Shown piece by piece: positions 1 through 6,377 of a stretch of DNA of 17,125 nt (its first letter is position 1; every line of letters starts with the position of its first letter). The translations under genes and the position numbers were made by a program. Source of the stretch: JAWXUE01 sp044432865 (GTDB lineage: Bacteria; Bacillota_I; Bacilli_A; Acholeplasmatales; Anaeroplasmataceae); contig JAWXUF010000025.1 in the NCBI GenBank assembly GCA_044432865.1, positions 1 to 17,125 on the forward strand, given 5' to 3'. Below the pieces are notes generated by a model. The model ran no database searches. It was given only the letters and a program-made list of their open reading frames with translations, and was not told the origin of the DNA.

Positions 1-1813
1 CATTACTAACATCAAATGTAATTGTATAAGTATTTGCTGTAAAACTTGCATAAAGATTGATATCTTCTTTTTTAGAATTATCAAATAATTCAGTAAATTC
101 AGCATCATAATACCATCCATTGAATGTATATCCAACTTTAACTGCATCATTTAAATTTAATACATCTGCTTCATCAAATCCAAATGGATTGTCTGTATCA
201 TTGATTCCACCGTTTAAATTATAAAATATTGCATAATCACAAATAATCCAATCAGCAACTAATGTTACATCATCAGCAATTGTCCAAGTACCATTTAAAG
301 ATATTTTTTCACCATTTAACATCCATCCAGCAAATGTATATTCATATCTTGACGTAAAAGGTAAGATGTATAAATCATCATATGTTACTACTAGTTCAGA
401 AATTGCATCTCCAAATGCAGCATCAAATGTAATTGTATATTCATTTGCTTCCCATTTAGCTGTTAATTCATAATCAACTTCAGAATTTTCAGGAATAAAT
501 GTAAATAATGTATCATTTTCATCATACCAACCTGTAAATGTATATCCAACTCTTGTTGCATCAAAAATTTCTAATTGAGAGTTATTTCTATCGTAACCTG
601 TTGGATTATTTCCTGGTAAAACTCCACCATTTGCATCAAAATCAATGAAAAATTCATTTTGTCTCCATAAAGCGTTTAATGTAATATCTCCAGCAATATT
701 GTATTCAAAAGATTCTAAATCAACTAAATCAGTTTCTCCAGTTAAATACCACCCTAAGAATTCATGTCTATCTTTTGAAGAAACAGGTAAATCAATAACT
801 GAATCATATTTTACAGTAATTGAATCAGTAAGCGTTCCACCATTCACAGCAAATTTAATAGTATATTCATTTGCTGTATATGTAACTGTTAATACCATGT
901 CACCAACAATTGTTGTACTATAATCAAACTCATCAACAATATAGCTATATCCAGAAACAGCTAAATCAGGCATTGTTAATAAATTACCTTCTTCAACAAA
1001 AATTTCAATTTCTGAGTTATCTCTATTATCAAATTCTTGAATATATAAAATAGATAATATCATTGCTCTTCTAACATTAAATGTAAATGTAGTTTCACCA
1101 TTTGAATTAGCTTCAGCATTTACAATAGTAAAACTGTTATCTCCTTCTTCTAAAGAGAAAATAGTATTACTTGAACCATTAACTTTAAAAGAAGATTCTG
1201 TAGAAACATAATCAGCAAAGTCAATTGTTTCAGTACTATTTGTAACAAATAGTTCATAGATATCATTCTTTAATTCAAATCCATCTACTAAAATACCATC
1301 AATTAACCAATCAGCTTCTAATACTACACCTTCAGTTAGAATAGCTTCAAAATCAAATAAATCATCCCCGTGAAACCATCCGTTAAAACAATAGTTATCT
1401 TTAGTGATAGCATTAGGAATAACACCGGCCTCACCTTCAGCAACTACTTGTCTTTCAACTGTTTCATCGCAGTTAGTATTAAATATTATAGAGTAGAATT
1501 GATCTAATTCAAAACCAAGATCTCCACTTACTAATGAAGTATACCAACTTGGTTCACTACTTGTTAATTCATATAATTCATTCCAAGAATTATACTTAAC
1601 AGATTTCCATTCAATATCATCATTTACTAATCTAAATTCAATGTCTCCATTAGTGTATTCAGATTTCCATGTTGAATATGATGAATTATATCCATTTTGT
1701 TCTGCATATGTATACATAACATACATAGGGTCACTTTTATCAATACAACCTGTTAAAATAACAGCTAATACCATGCAAGCACCTATAAATAAAGCTTTTA
1801 ATGTTTTAGTCAT
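1..1813 (-). CDS. InlB/Flg_new-repeat surface lipoprotein, C-terminus cut by window edge
   Basis: Open for 604 codons from an ATG at 1813 to the window edge, with no stop. A GGAGGTG SD at 1819-1825 lies 5 nt upstream. Residues 1-23 form a lipoprotein signal: Lys at 3 and 6, a hydrophobic core, then lipobox LTGC with Cys23 as the lipidated residue. A short Trp-rich stretch (about 45-90) follows, then a degenerate InlB-like unit (about 105-170). Next comes a cadherin-like beta-sandwich stretch (about 185-250). Tandem repeats of about 70 residues start near 315, 386, 457, 525 and 594. Each begins like NEYTITFDANGG, has a central GYTFTGWY-type motif and ends like LTAKW. Such repeats are known in cell-surface and adhesion proteins of Firmicutes. 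I infer an extracellular, membrane-anchored stalk or adhesin; the ligand cannot be read. The C-terminal part may hold more repeats or a functional head. No enzymatic motif is seen. Confidence 0.85.
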   Translation of the reverse strand, partial: MTKTLKALFIGACMVLAVILTGCIDKSDPMYVMYTYAEQNGYNSSYSTWKSEYTNGDIEFRLVNDDIEWKSVKYNSWNELYELTSSEPSWYTSLVSGDLGFELDQFYSIIFNTNCDETVERQVVAEGEAGVIPNAITKDNYCFNGWFHGDDLFDFEAILTEGVVLEADWLIDGILVDGFELKNDIYELFVTNSTETIDFADYVSTESSFKVNGSSNTIFSLEEGDNSFTIVNAEANSNGETTFTFNVRRAMILSILYIQEFDNRDNSEIEIFVEEGNLLTMPDLAVSGYSYIVDEFDYSTTIVGDMVLTVTYTANEYTIKFAVNGGTLTDSITVKYDSVIDLPVSSKDRHEFLGWYLTGETDLVDLESFEYNIAGDITLNALWRQNEFFIDFDANGGVLPGNNPTGYDRNNSQLEIFDATRVGYTFTGWYDENDTLFTFIPENSEVDYELTAKWEANEYTITFDAAFGDAISELVVTYDDLYILPFTSRYEYTFAGWMLNGEKISLNGTWTIADDVTLVADWIICDYAIFYNLNGGINDTDNPFGFDEADVLNLNDAVKVGYTFNGWYYDAEFTELFDNSKKEDINLYASFTANTYTITFDVSN

Positions 1814-1833
1814 ACAAACACCTCCGATATAAA

Positions 1834-1842
1834 ATTATACCA
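1834..1842 (-). promoter_or_regulatory. Extended -10 promoter of the lipoprotein gene
   Basis: On the minus strand the sequence reads TGGTATAAT, a TGn extended -10, with TATAAT at 1839-1834. No good -35 is seen at the usual spacing (TTTAAT). The predicted start, about 7 nt downstream near 1827, leaves a leader of only about 14 nt that is mostly the SD. Confidence 0.55.
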
Positions 1843-2370
1843 TAATGTTACATATTATTAAATAAACGTAGATTGTTTAAAAGTGAATGAATATTACATT
1901 TCCACTTCTTTTTTGTAATAAAACCACTCATTTTCTTGTAAAAAGTATCATTTATGCTTAATTTGCATATATTACCATAATTTTATATGTTTGAAAAATG
2001 CTCAATTTTTATTCGTTTTTTTTACGTTTATATTATATGAATATTTGATATATAACAAATAATTCAGGTATAAAACCATTTAATCATACAATTTTAGTTT
2101 AATAATTTTACAATTACAATGATGAAAAATATTGTATTTTTACTACATAAAAAAACTAGTACAAATTAAAAAAAGTCTATATAAAGCCATTTTACCTATA
2201 CAAGATATAAGTAAATAATTGTTTCAACAAGCTTTTAAAAACAATTAACATTATAATCTTCTAGCAGAAAAAATTCTTATAAAGTTGATATCAAGATATT
2301 ATAAATTAATATGTATTTTTATTTATTGTATAAATTTCAAATGATTATATACTTCTTCTTTTAAATTTAC
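1843..2370. other. AT-rich intergenic gap, no gene recognised
   Basis: About 530 nt between the divergent lipoprotein gene and the rpsD promoter. Base composition is extremely AT-rich, with stop codons frequent in all frames and no start codon served by an SD. There are no tRNA-like or GC-richer structured blocks. Two weak hairpins are visible: 1881-1907 (AAGTGAATG pairing with CATT/CACTT, followed by a T-rich run on the + strand) and 2216-2247 (9-bp arms TAATTGTTT). In such AT-rich DNA both may be chance. The gap stands out because all other spacers in the window are short. Confidence 0.6.
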
Positions 2371-2399
2371 TTGATTTAACATGTAAAATATGATAAAAT
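2371..2399 (+). promoter_or_regulatory. rpsD promoter (-35, 17-nt spacer, extended -10)
   Basis: TTGATT at 2371-2376, a 17-nt spacer and TAAAAT at 2394-2399, preceded by TGA at 2391-2393 (extended -10). This is the best complete sigma-A-type promoter in the window. The predicted start near 2406 gives a leader of about 167 nt before the rpsD ATG, far longer than the other leaders here. Confidence 0.7.
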
Positions 2400-2405
2400 A
2401 AATAA

Positions 2406-2572
2406 GCATGGTAAAAACAGCTATTTATTTTTATTAGAAATTATCTTATCCCTGTAGGAGGATATAAGTAATCTCGCTGTTTAGGTGAACGTATATTATG
2501 TAGATAACCTAATAAAGAATAAATAATAACAATTTTTTCCAATGCAATAATAGACATTAGGAGGAAAATAAT
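2406..2572 (+). promoter_or_regulatory. Structured rpsD leader, probable S4 autoregulatory element
   Basis: The leader is richer in G and C than the gap before it and folds by eye into nested helices. P1 is AAACAGC 2415-2421 with GCTGTTT 2476-2482. Inside it, P2 is CTTATCC 2445-2451 with GGAT(AT)AAG 2460-2468. P3 is TTAGGT 2481-2486 with ACCTAA 2507-2512, capped by ACGTA/TATGT (2489-2493/2497-2501). P3 shares two bases with P1, so the two may compete. A last hairpin at 2533-2567 covers the SD (separate entry). Known: Firmicute rpsD genes are often repressed by S4 binding their own leader. Inference: this is the equivalent element. I could not match it base by base to a known S4-leader consensus. 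Confidence 0.55.
2533..2567 (+). promoter_or_regulatory. Hairpin sequestering the rpsD Shine-Dalgarno
   Basis: The run TTTTTTCC at 2533-2540 can pair continuously with GGAGGAAA at 2560-2567 (8 pairs, two of them G-U). The helix extends as AATG 2541-2544 with CATT 2555-2558, with A2559 bulged. The helix contains five of the six bases of the AGGAGG SD (2559-2564), and A2559 is the bulge. The ATG follows at 2573. This shape would hold ribosomes off until opened, as expected for feedback control by S4. Confidence 0.5.
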
Positions 2573-3172
2573 ATGTCAAGATATACAGGACCATCTTGGA
2601 AGATTTGTAGAAGATTAAAATACTCAACTTCTGAAACAGGTAAAGAATTAGTTAAACGTCCATATGCTCCAGGGCAACACGGACAAAAACGTACTAAATT
2701 AAGCGAGTACGGATTACAACAACAAGAGAAACAAAAAGTAAGATTTACTTACGGTGTAAGTGAAAAACAATTCAAAAAGACTTTTACTGAAGCTTCTAAA
2801 TTACCAGGAAAAGCTGGTGAAAACTTCTTAAGAGTTTTAGAAACTCGTTTTGATAACGTAGTTTACCGTTTAGGATTTGCTACTACTCGTGCTCAAGCAA
2901 GACAATTAGTAAACCACGGTCACTTCTTAGTTGATGGGAAAAAAGTAGATATCCCTTCATACAAAATTCAACCAGGTCAAGTTATCTCTTTAAAAGAAAC
3001 TTCTAAAGACTTAACAATCGTTAAAACTGCTTTAGAAGCAATGGTAGCTAGAGTTGAATACGTATCATTTGATGATAAAAAAGTATCTGGTTCTTTAGTT
3101 AGATTACCTGAAAGAAATGAATTCTTACCAGAAATCAAAGAACAATTAATCGTAGAGTTCTACAACAGATAA
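2573..3172 (+). CDS. rpsD: 30S ribosomal protein S4
   Basis: A 199-residue S4, the usual length for Firmicutes. S4 is a primary 16S rRNA binder that starts assembly of the 30S body and helps decoding accuracy. The N-terminal S4 domain includes YAPGQHG at 31-37. The S4 RNA-binding fold lies at about 91-153 (from TRFDNVVYRLGF through VNHGHFLVDGKKVDIPSY). The C-terminus ends EFYNR. Only one Cys (C12) occurs in the N-terminal region, so this is the zinc-free (C-) form. The start is fixed by AGGAGG at 2559-2564, 8 nt upstream. Codon usage includes more CGT, TAC and AAC than neighbouring genes, as expected for a highly expressed gene. It is transcribed alone from its own promoter and closed by a terminator. 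The leader suggests autoregulation. Confidence 0.98.
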   Translation: MSRYTGPSWKICRRLKYSTSETGKELVKRPYAPGQHGQKRTKLSEYGLQQQEKQKVRFTYGVSEKQFKKTFTEASKLPGKAGENFLRVLETRFDNVVYRLGFATTRAQARQLVNHGHFLVDGKKVDIPSYKIQPGQVISLKETSKDLTIVKTALEAMVARVEYVSFDDKKVSGSLVRLPERNEFLPEIKEQLIVEFYNR

Positions 3173-3178
3173 TAATTG

Positions 3179-3212
3179 ATAGAGTTTAGCTTATGCTAGA
3201 CTCTATTTTTTT
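3179..3212 (+). terminator. Intrinsic terminator of rpsD
   Basis: Twelve-base stem ATAGAGTTTAGC/GCTAGACTCTAT (3179-3190/3195-3206, one G-U pair), loop TTAT, then a T run to 3212. It starts 7 nt after the rpsD stop codon. Confidence 0.92.
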
Positions 3213-3223
3213 ATTGTAATTAA

Positions 3224-3232
3224 TGATATAAT
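3224..3232 (+). promoter_or_regulatory. Extended -10 promoter of the methyltransferase gene
   Basis: TGATATAAT at 3224-3232, with no convincing -35 (TATTTT at normal spacing, inside the terminator T run). The predicted start near 3239 falls on the SD (AAGGTGAT, 3237-3244), giving a leader of about 10 nt. Confidence 0.6.
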
Positions 3233-3248
3233 TAAAAAGGTGATTATA

Positions 3249-4007
3249 ATGAACATAGGAAGATCAAGCGAGATAATAAAAAATATTAAAAATCATAAAA
3301 ATGATAGTACTGCTATAGTAGATGATTTATTTGTTTTATCATTATTAAAAAAACATAATATCAAAGTACATACATTTATTTACTGTGATGATTATGATTA
3401 TAAAAGTGAATGTTTAGAATTAATTGAATATTTCAAATCAACTTCTACTTCTTATATCATAAGTAATAAAATAATGAAAACTTTAATGCATAAGGAAAAT
3501 TGTTGTCATTTGATTGCTGAATGCGATTTAAATTTAGTTGAACTAAATAAATTAAAAGATAGTAAATTCCTTATTATAAATGATAGAATTGAAATACCTG
3601 GTAATCTAGGCACTATATACCGAAGTGCTGATGCAACAAATGTAGATGGTATTGTTTTAGTTGATGCTGTTACTAAATTAAATAATATAAAATTAGTACA
3701 TGCATCAAGAGGAATGAATATATTAATAAAAACAGCCTACGCTTCATTTAAAGAAACAGTAGACTTTTTACTAGATAATAATTTCAATGTGTATATAGGA
3801 GAACCTGTAGAAGGAATTTCATATGATAAAGCAGCTTTTGACGGAAAAATTGCAATTGTAGTCGGAAGCGAAAGATATGGTAGTAATAAACTTTGGTTAG
3901 ATTATGATGTAAACAAAGTTTTTATACCAATGGATGGAGAAATAACAAGTTTAAATGTTAGTATTGCTGCTAGTATATTAATGTATGAAGTAAAAAGAAA
4001 ACAATAA
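3249..4007 (+). CDS. SpoU/TrmH-family rRNA 2'-O-methyltransferase, possibly TsnR-like
   Basis: A 252-residue SPOUT-class methyltransferase that would move a methyl group from S-adenosylmethionine to a ribose 2'-OH. Residues 1-100 form a variable L30e/L7Ae-like RNA-binding region. The catalytic domain has all three SpoU motifs: NDRIEIPGNLGTIYR at 111-125 (motif 1 Arg125), IVVGSERYG at 203-211, and IPMDGEITSLNVSIAAS at 226-242. The HASRG segment (151-155) and GSERYG recall the thiostrepton/nosiheptide-resistance branch (TsnR/NshR) more than RlmB or TrmH. That is judged from remembered motifs only, and the target base is not known. An in-frame GTG at 3240 is part of the SD, so the ATG at 3249 is chosen. 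The gene is monocistronic, between the rpsD terminator and a bidirectional terminator. Confidence 0.85.
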   Translation: MNIGRSSEIIKNIKNHKNDSTAIVDDLFVLSLLKKHNIKVHTFIYCDDYDYKSECLELIEYFKSTSTSYIISNKIMKTLMHKENCCHLIAECDLNLVELNKLKDSKFLIINDRIEIPGNLGTIYRSADATNVDGIVLVDAVTKLNNIKLVHASRGMNILIKTAYASFKETVDFLLDNNFNVYIGEPVEGISYDKAAFDGKIAIVVGSERYGSNKLWLDYDVNKVFIPMDGEITSLNVSIAASILMYEVKRKQ

Positions 4008-4038
4008 AACCCATATCAATTAAGATATGGGTTTTTTT
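4006..4038. terminator. Bidirectional terminator, methyltransferase gene and tpiA
   Basis: Perfect 12-bp stem AAAACCCATATC/GATATGGGTTTT (4006-4017/4024-4035) with loop AATTAA. There is a T run on the + side to 4038 and an A run on the left that serves the minus strand. The stem starts inside the methyltransferase TAA and ends 4 nt from the tpiA stop, so one hairpin closes both converging genes. Confidence 0.92.
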
Positions 4039-4039
4039 A

Positions 4040-4795
4040 TTATTTAACACATTTTTTTGCTAATTCAATAAATGTATCAGGATCTAATGATGCTCCACCA
4101 ACTAGTGCACCATCAATATTTTCTTTAGATAAAATATCATCAATATTAGATAGAGTTACTGACCCACCATATAAGATACGGATTTCTTCAGAAATACTTG
4201 CTCCATATAATTTTTTTATAACACTTCTTACTAATCCACATGCTTCATCAGCAACTTCAGGAGATGCTGTAACTCCTGTACCTACTGCCCAAATAGGCTC
4301 ATAAGCAACAACAGTTTTAGGAACATCCATAGGATTAATATCTTTATACGCTTTTGTAATTTGATAAGTGATTCGATCTACTAGTAATCCAGCTTCACGC
4401 TCTTCAGGTGTTTCACCACAACAAACAATAGGTGTAATCTCATTATTTAATGCAGCAATCATTTTTTTGTTTACCGCTTCACTAGTTTCGTTATACATTT
4501 TACGACGTTCTGAATGCCCTAAAATTGCATATTCTACACCAGTTTGATTTAATAACTTAGGTGAAACTTCTCCTGTAAATGCACCACTATCTTCATAATG
4601 CATATTTTGTGCACCAATTCTTAACTGCTCACCTTGTCTTTTCACTAAACAGCGAAGTAACACAGGTTGCGAAAAAATAACAGTATCTACTAAACTTGAA
4701 TCTGGAAGCTCTTGATTTACTGCGAAAATGAATTGTAAAGCTTCGTCTCTTGTTTTATTCATTTTCCAATTTCCTGCCATCATTGGTTTTCTCAT
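4040..4795 (-). CDS. tpiA: Triosephosphate isomerase
   Basis: A 251-residue cytosolic TIM-barrel enzyme interconverting dihydroxyacetone phosphate and glyceraldehyde 3-phosphate. Visible signatures are AGNWKMNK with catalytic Lys11, AILGHSERR with electrophile His94, YEPIWAVGTG with catalytic base Glu166 (loop 6 follows), and the phosphate-gripping YGGSV at 209-213 and GGAS at 233-236. Length is normal. It is the last gene of pgk-ptsH-tpiA, 23 nt after ptsH. The ATG at 4795 is preceded by AAAGGGGAT, a G-rich but imperfect SD. It ends at the bidirectional terminator. Confidence 0.98.
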   Translation of the reverse strand: MRKPMMAGNWKMNKTRDEALQFIFAVNQELPDSSLVDTVIFSQPVLLRCLVKRQGEQLRIGAQNMHYEDSGAFTGEVSPKLLNQTGVEYAILGHSERRKMYNETSEAVNKKMIAALNNEITPIVCCGETPEEREAGLLVDRITYQITKAYKDINPMDVPKTVVAYEPIWAVGTGVTASPEVADEACGLVRSVIKKLYGASISEEIRILYGGSVTLSNIDDILSKENIDGALVGGASLDPDTFIELAKKCVK

Positions 4796-4818
4796 ATTTT
4801 TATCCCCTTTTTTTATTG

Positions 4819-5067
4819 TTAATTTTCTAAAAGTTCAGATATATCACGAATTGCATCTTCAGCACCATCACCGTTAGCTACTACTGTAACATTTTCACCA
4901 CTAGGAATTGCTAACGACATTAATCCTAGGATAGATTTGATATCAACAACTTTATCATTGTAATGTAATTCGATTTCTACATCATATTTAGATGCAGTTT
5001 GAACAACTTTAGCTGCTAATCTAGCATGTAAACCAACAGTACTTTTAACTAAAATTTTCTTTTCCAT
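4819..5067 (-). CDS. ptsH: HPr phosphocarrier protein of the PTS
   Basis: An 82-residue HPr. It carries phosphate from Enzyme I to sugar-specific EIIA proteins on a His. In Firmicutes it is also phosphorylated on Ser46 by HPr kinase to signal carbon status through CcpA. Both sites are present: VGLHARLAA with His14 and Arg16, and VDIKSILGLMSLAI with Ser45 (equal to Ser46). This is therefore HPr, not Crh, which lacks the His. The usual Pro after HAR (Pro18) is Leu17 here, which is odd. A longer frame from a TTG at 5088 runs through the G-rich SD, so the ATG at 5067 is chosen (SD AAGGGGGG, 8-nt spacer). It lies between pgk and tpiA, with spacers of 26 and 23 nt. Confidence 0.95.
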   Translation of the reverse strand: MEKKILVKSTVGLHARLAAKVVQTASKYDVEIELHYNDKVVDIKSILGLMSLAIPSGENVTVVANGDGAEDAIRDISELLEN

Positions 5068-5093
5068 AAGTATTTCCCCCCTTTTCAAAGATT

Positions 5094-6287
5094 TTATTTA
5101 TCGTTAACACAGTCAACACCAGGAAGTGTTTTTCCTTCTAAATATTCTAATGAAGCTCCTCCACCAGTTGAAATGTGAGAGAATTTTTCTTCATATCCAA
5201 ATTTAATTGCAGCTGCAGCAGAATCTCCACCACCTACGATTGTAGTTGCTTCAGTTAAATTTGCGATTGCTTCACAAACACCGATTGTCCCAGCAGCATA
5301 ATTTGACATTTCAAATACACCCATTGGTCCATTCCATACAACTGTTTTAGCTGTTGATAATACATCAGCGAATAATTCTGTAGATTTAGGACCAATATCT
5401 AATCCCATAACATCTTCAGTTACTTCATTAACACTTACAGTATTACATTCAACAGAATTTGAGAATTCTTTTGCAACTACTGTATCAACTGGTAATACAA
5501 TTTTACCATTTGCTTTTTCTAATAATTCTTTTGCTAAATCAACTTTATCAGCTTCACATAATGATTTACCGATATTTAAACCTTGAGCTTTAAGGAATGT
5601 AAACATCATCCCTCCACCAATAAGAATTTTATCAGCCTTTTCAATTAAGTTTTCAATAACTTCGATTTTATCACTAACTTTTGCTCCACCTAATACAGCA
5701 ACGAAAGGTCTAGCAGGATTATCTACAGCACCACCGATAAATTTGATTTCTTTTTCTAATAAGAATCCAGCAGCTACTTCTTGTGAATTACTTGCAATTC
5801 CAACATTACTTGCATGAGCTCTATGAGCAGTACCAAATGCATCATTAACAAATACATCACCTAATGAAGCCCAATATTTACCTAATTCAGCATCATTTTT
5901 TGATTCTTTTTTACCATCAAGATCTTCAAATCTTGTGTTTTCAAACATTAAAACTTCTCCATCTTTTAATTCAGCACATGCTGCTTCTAATTCAGCACCT
6001 CTAGTAGTTGGAATAAATTTTACATCTTTGTTTAATAATTCTGATAATCTAACAGCAACTGGTGCTAAAGAATTTTTAATTTTATCAGATTCTTCTTTGA
6101 TTCTTCCTAAATGTGAAAAACAAATTACTTTCCCACCATTTTTTAATACATGTTGAATCGTAGGTAATGCAGCAACAATTCTGTTTTCATCAGTAATTAC
6201 TCCATCTTTCATTGGTACATTAAAATCAACTCTAATTAATACCTTTTTACCTTTTACATTTAAATCTGTTACTATTTTTTTTGCCAT
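5094..6287 (-). CDS. pgk: Phosphoglycerate kinase
   Basis: A 397-residue enzyme, the normal bacterial length. It makes ATP and 3-phosphoglycerate from 1,3-bisphosphoglycerate and ADP. Markers are RVDFNVP at 19-25 and SHLGR at 58-62 (substrate side), GGAKVSDKIEVI at 200-211, NGPMGVFE at 319-326, and the nucleotide-binding GGGDSAAA (352-359) and STGGGASLE (373-381). It is first in the operon with ptsH and tpiA. The start is fixed by CGGAGGC (6294-6300), 6 nt before the ATG. The promoter and a long inverted repeat lie directly upstream. No gapA, pgm or eno is adjacent, unlike the common Bacillus gapA-pgk-tpi-pgm-eno order. Confidence 0.98.
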   Translation of the reverse strand: MAKKIVTDLNVKGKKVLIRVDFNVPMKDGVITDENRIVAALPTIQHVLKNGGKVICFSHLGRIKEESDKIKNSLAPVAVRLSELLNKDVKFIPTTRGAELEAACAELKDGEVLMFENTRFEDLDGKKESKNDAELGKYWASLGDVFVNDAFGTAHRAHASNVGIASNSQEVAAGFLLEKEIKFIGGAVDNPARPFVAVLGGAKVSDKIEVIENLIEKADKILIGGGMMFTFLKAQGLNIGKSLCEADKVDLAKELLEKANGKIVLPVDTVVAKEFSNSVECNTVSVNEVTEDVMGLDIGPKSTELFADVLSTAKTVVWNGPMGVFEMSNYAAGTIGVCEAIANLTEATTIVGGGDSAAAAIKFGYEEKFSHISTGGGASLEYLEGKTLPGVDCVNDK

Positions 6288-6315
6288 GTTTTTGCCTCCG
6301 TTTTATTATATAAAT

Positions 6316-6344
6316 ATTATAACATTATTATATTTCATTTACAA
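6316..6344 (-). promoter_or_regulatory. Promoter of pgk-ptsH-tpiA
   Basis: On the minus strand: TTGTAA (6344-6339), a 17-nt spacer and TATAAT (6321-6316) with TGT just before it, an extended -10. The predicted start near 6309 gives a leader of about 22 nt. The -35 lies inside the left arm of the inverted repeat at 6333-6370. Confidence 0.65.
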
Positions 6345-6370
6345 TTAATCAAAATTAATTGTAAATGAAA
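6333..6370. repeat. Perfect 17-bp inverted repeat over the pgk -35 region
   Basis: Arms 6333-6349 (TTTCATTTACAATTAAT) and 6354-6370 are exact reverse complements around a 4-base loop (CAAA). It lies 7 nt after the stop of the ABC ATPase gene. Read as RNA it would form a strong hairpin that could protect or end that transcript, but neither strand has a U run after it. The pgk -35 is inside one arm, so a protein-binding operator is equally possible. Confidence 0.85.
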
Positions 6371-6377
6371 CGATTAA

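Noticed and set aside
645..923. Open frame on the + strand (92 codons)
   Set aside because: It is antisense to the repeat lipoprotein, has no SD, and its composition is explained by the opposite-strand repeats.
1641..1832. Open frame on the + strand (63 codons)
   Set aside because: It lies over the signal peptide and promoter of the lipoprotein gene and has no SD or recognisable content.
1881..1915. Hairpin plus T-rich run on the + strand, terminator-like
   Set aside because: The stem has a 2-base bulge and mostly A-T pairs, and no + strand gene ends before it. Likely chance in AT-rich DNA.
2119..2169. 16-codon open frame on the + strand in the gap
   Set aside because: There is no SD before it and it is far too short to support as a gene.
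2216..2247. 9-bp inverted repeat in the AT-rich gap
   Set aside because: Short A-T arms with a 14-base loop, no U run and no nearby gene; expected by chance.
2455..2465. SD-like TAGGAGGAT in the rpsD leader
   Set aside because: No start codon follows at a usable distance; it is better explained as the 3' side of leader helix P2.
3240..3248. GTG start, 3 codons upstream, for the methyltransferase
   Set aside because: The GTG is part of the SD AAGGTGAT that serves the ATG at 3249.
5068..5088. TTG start giving a longer HPr
   Set aside because: The extra 7 codons run through the G-rich SD; HPr proteins begin at the MEKK methionine.
5935..6156. Open frame on the + strand within pgk
   Set aside because: Antisense shadow of a highly conserved gene, with no SD.
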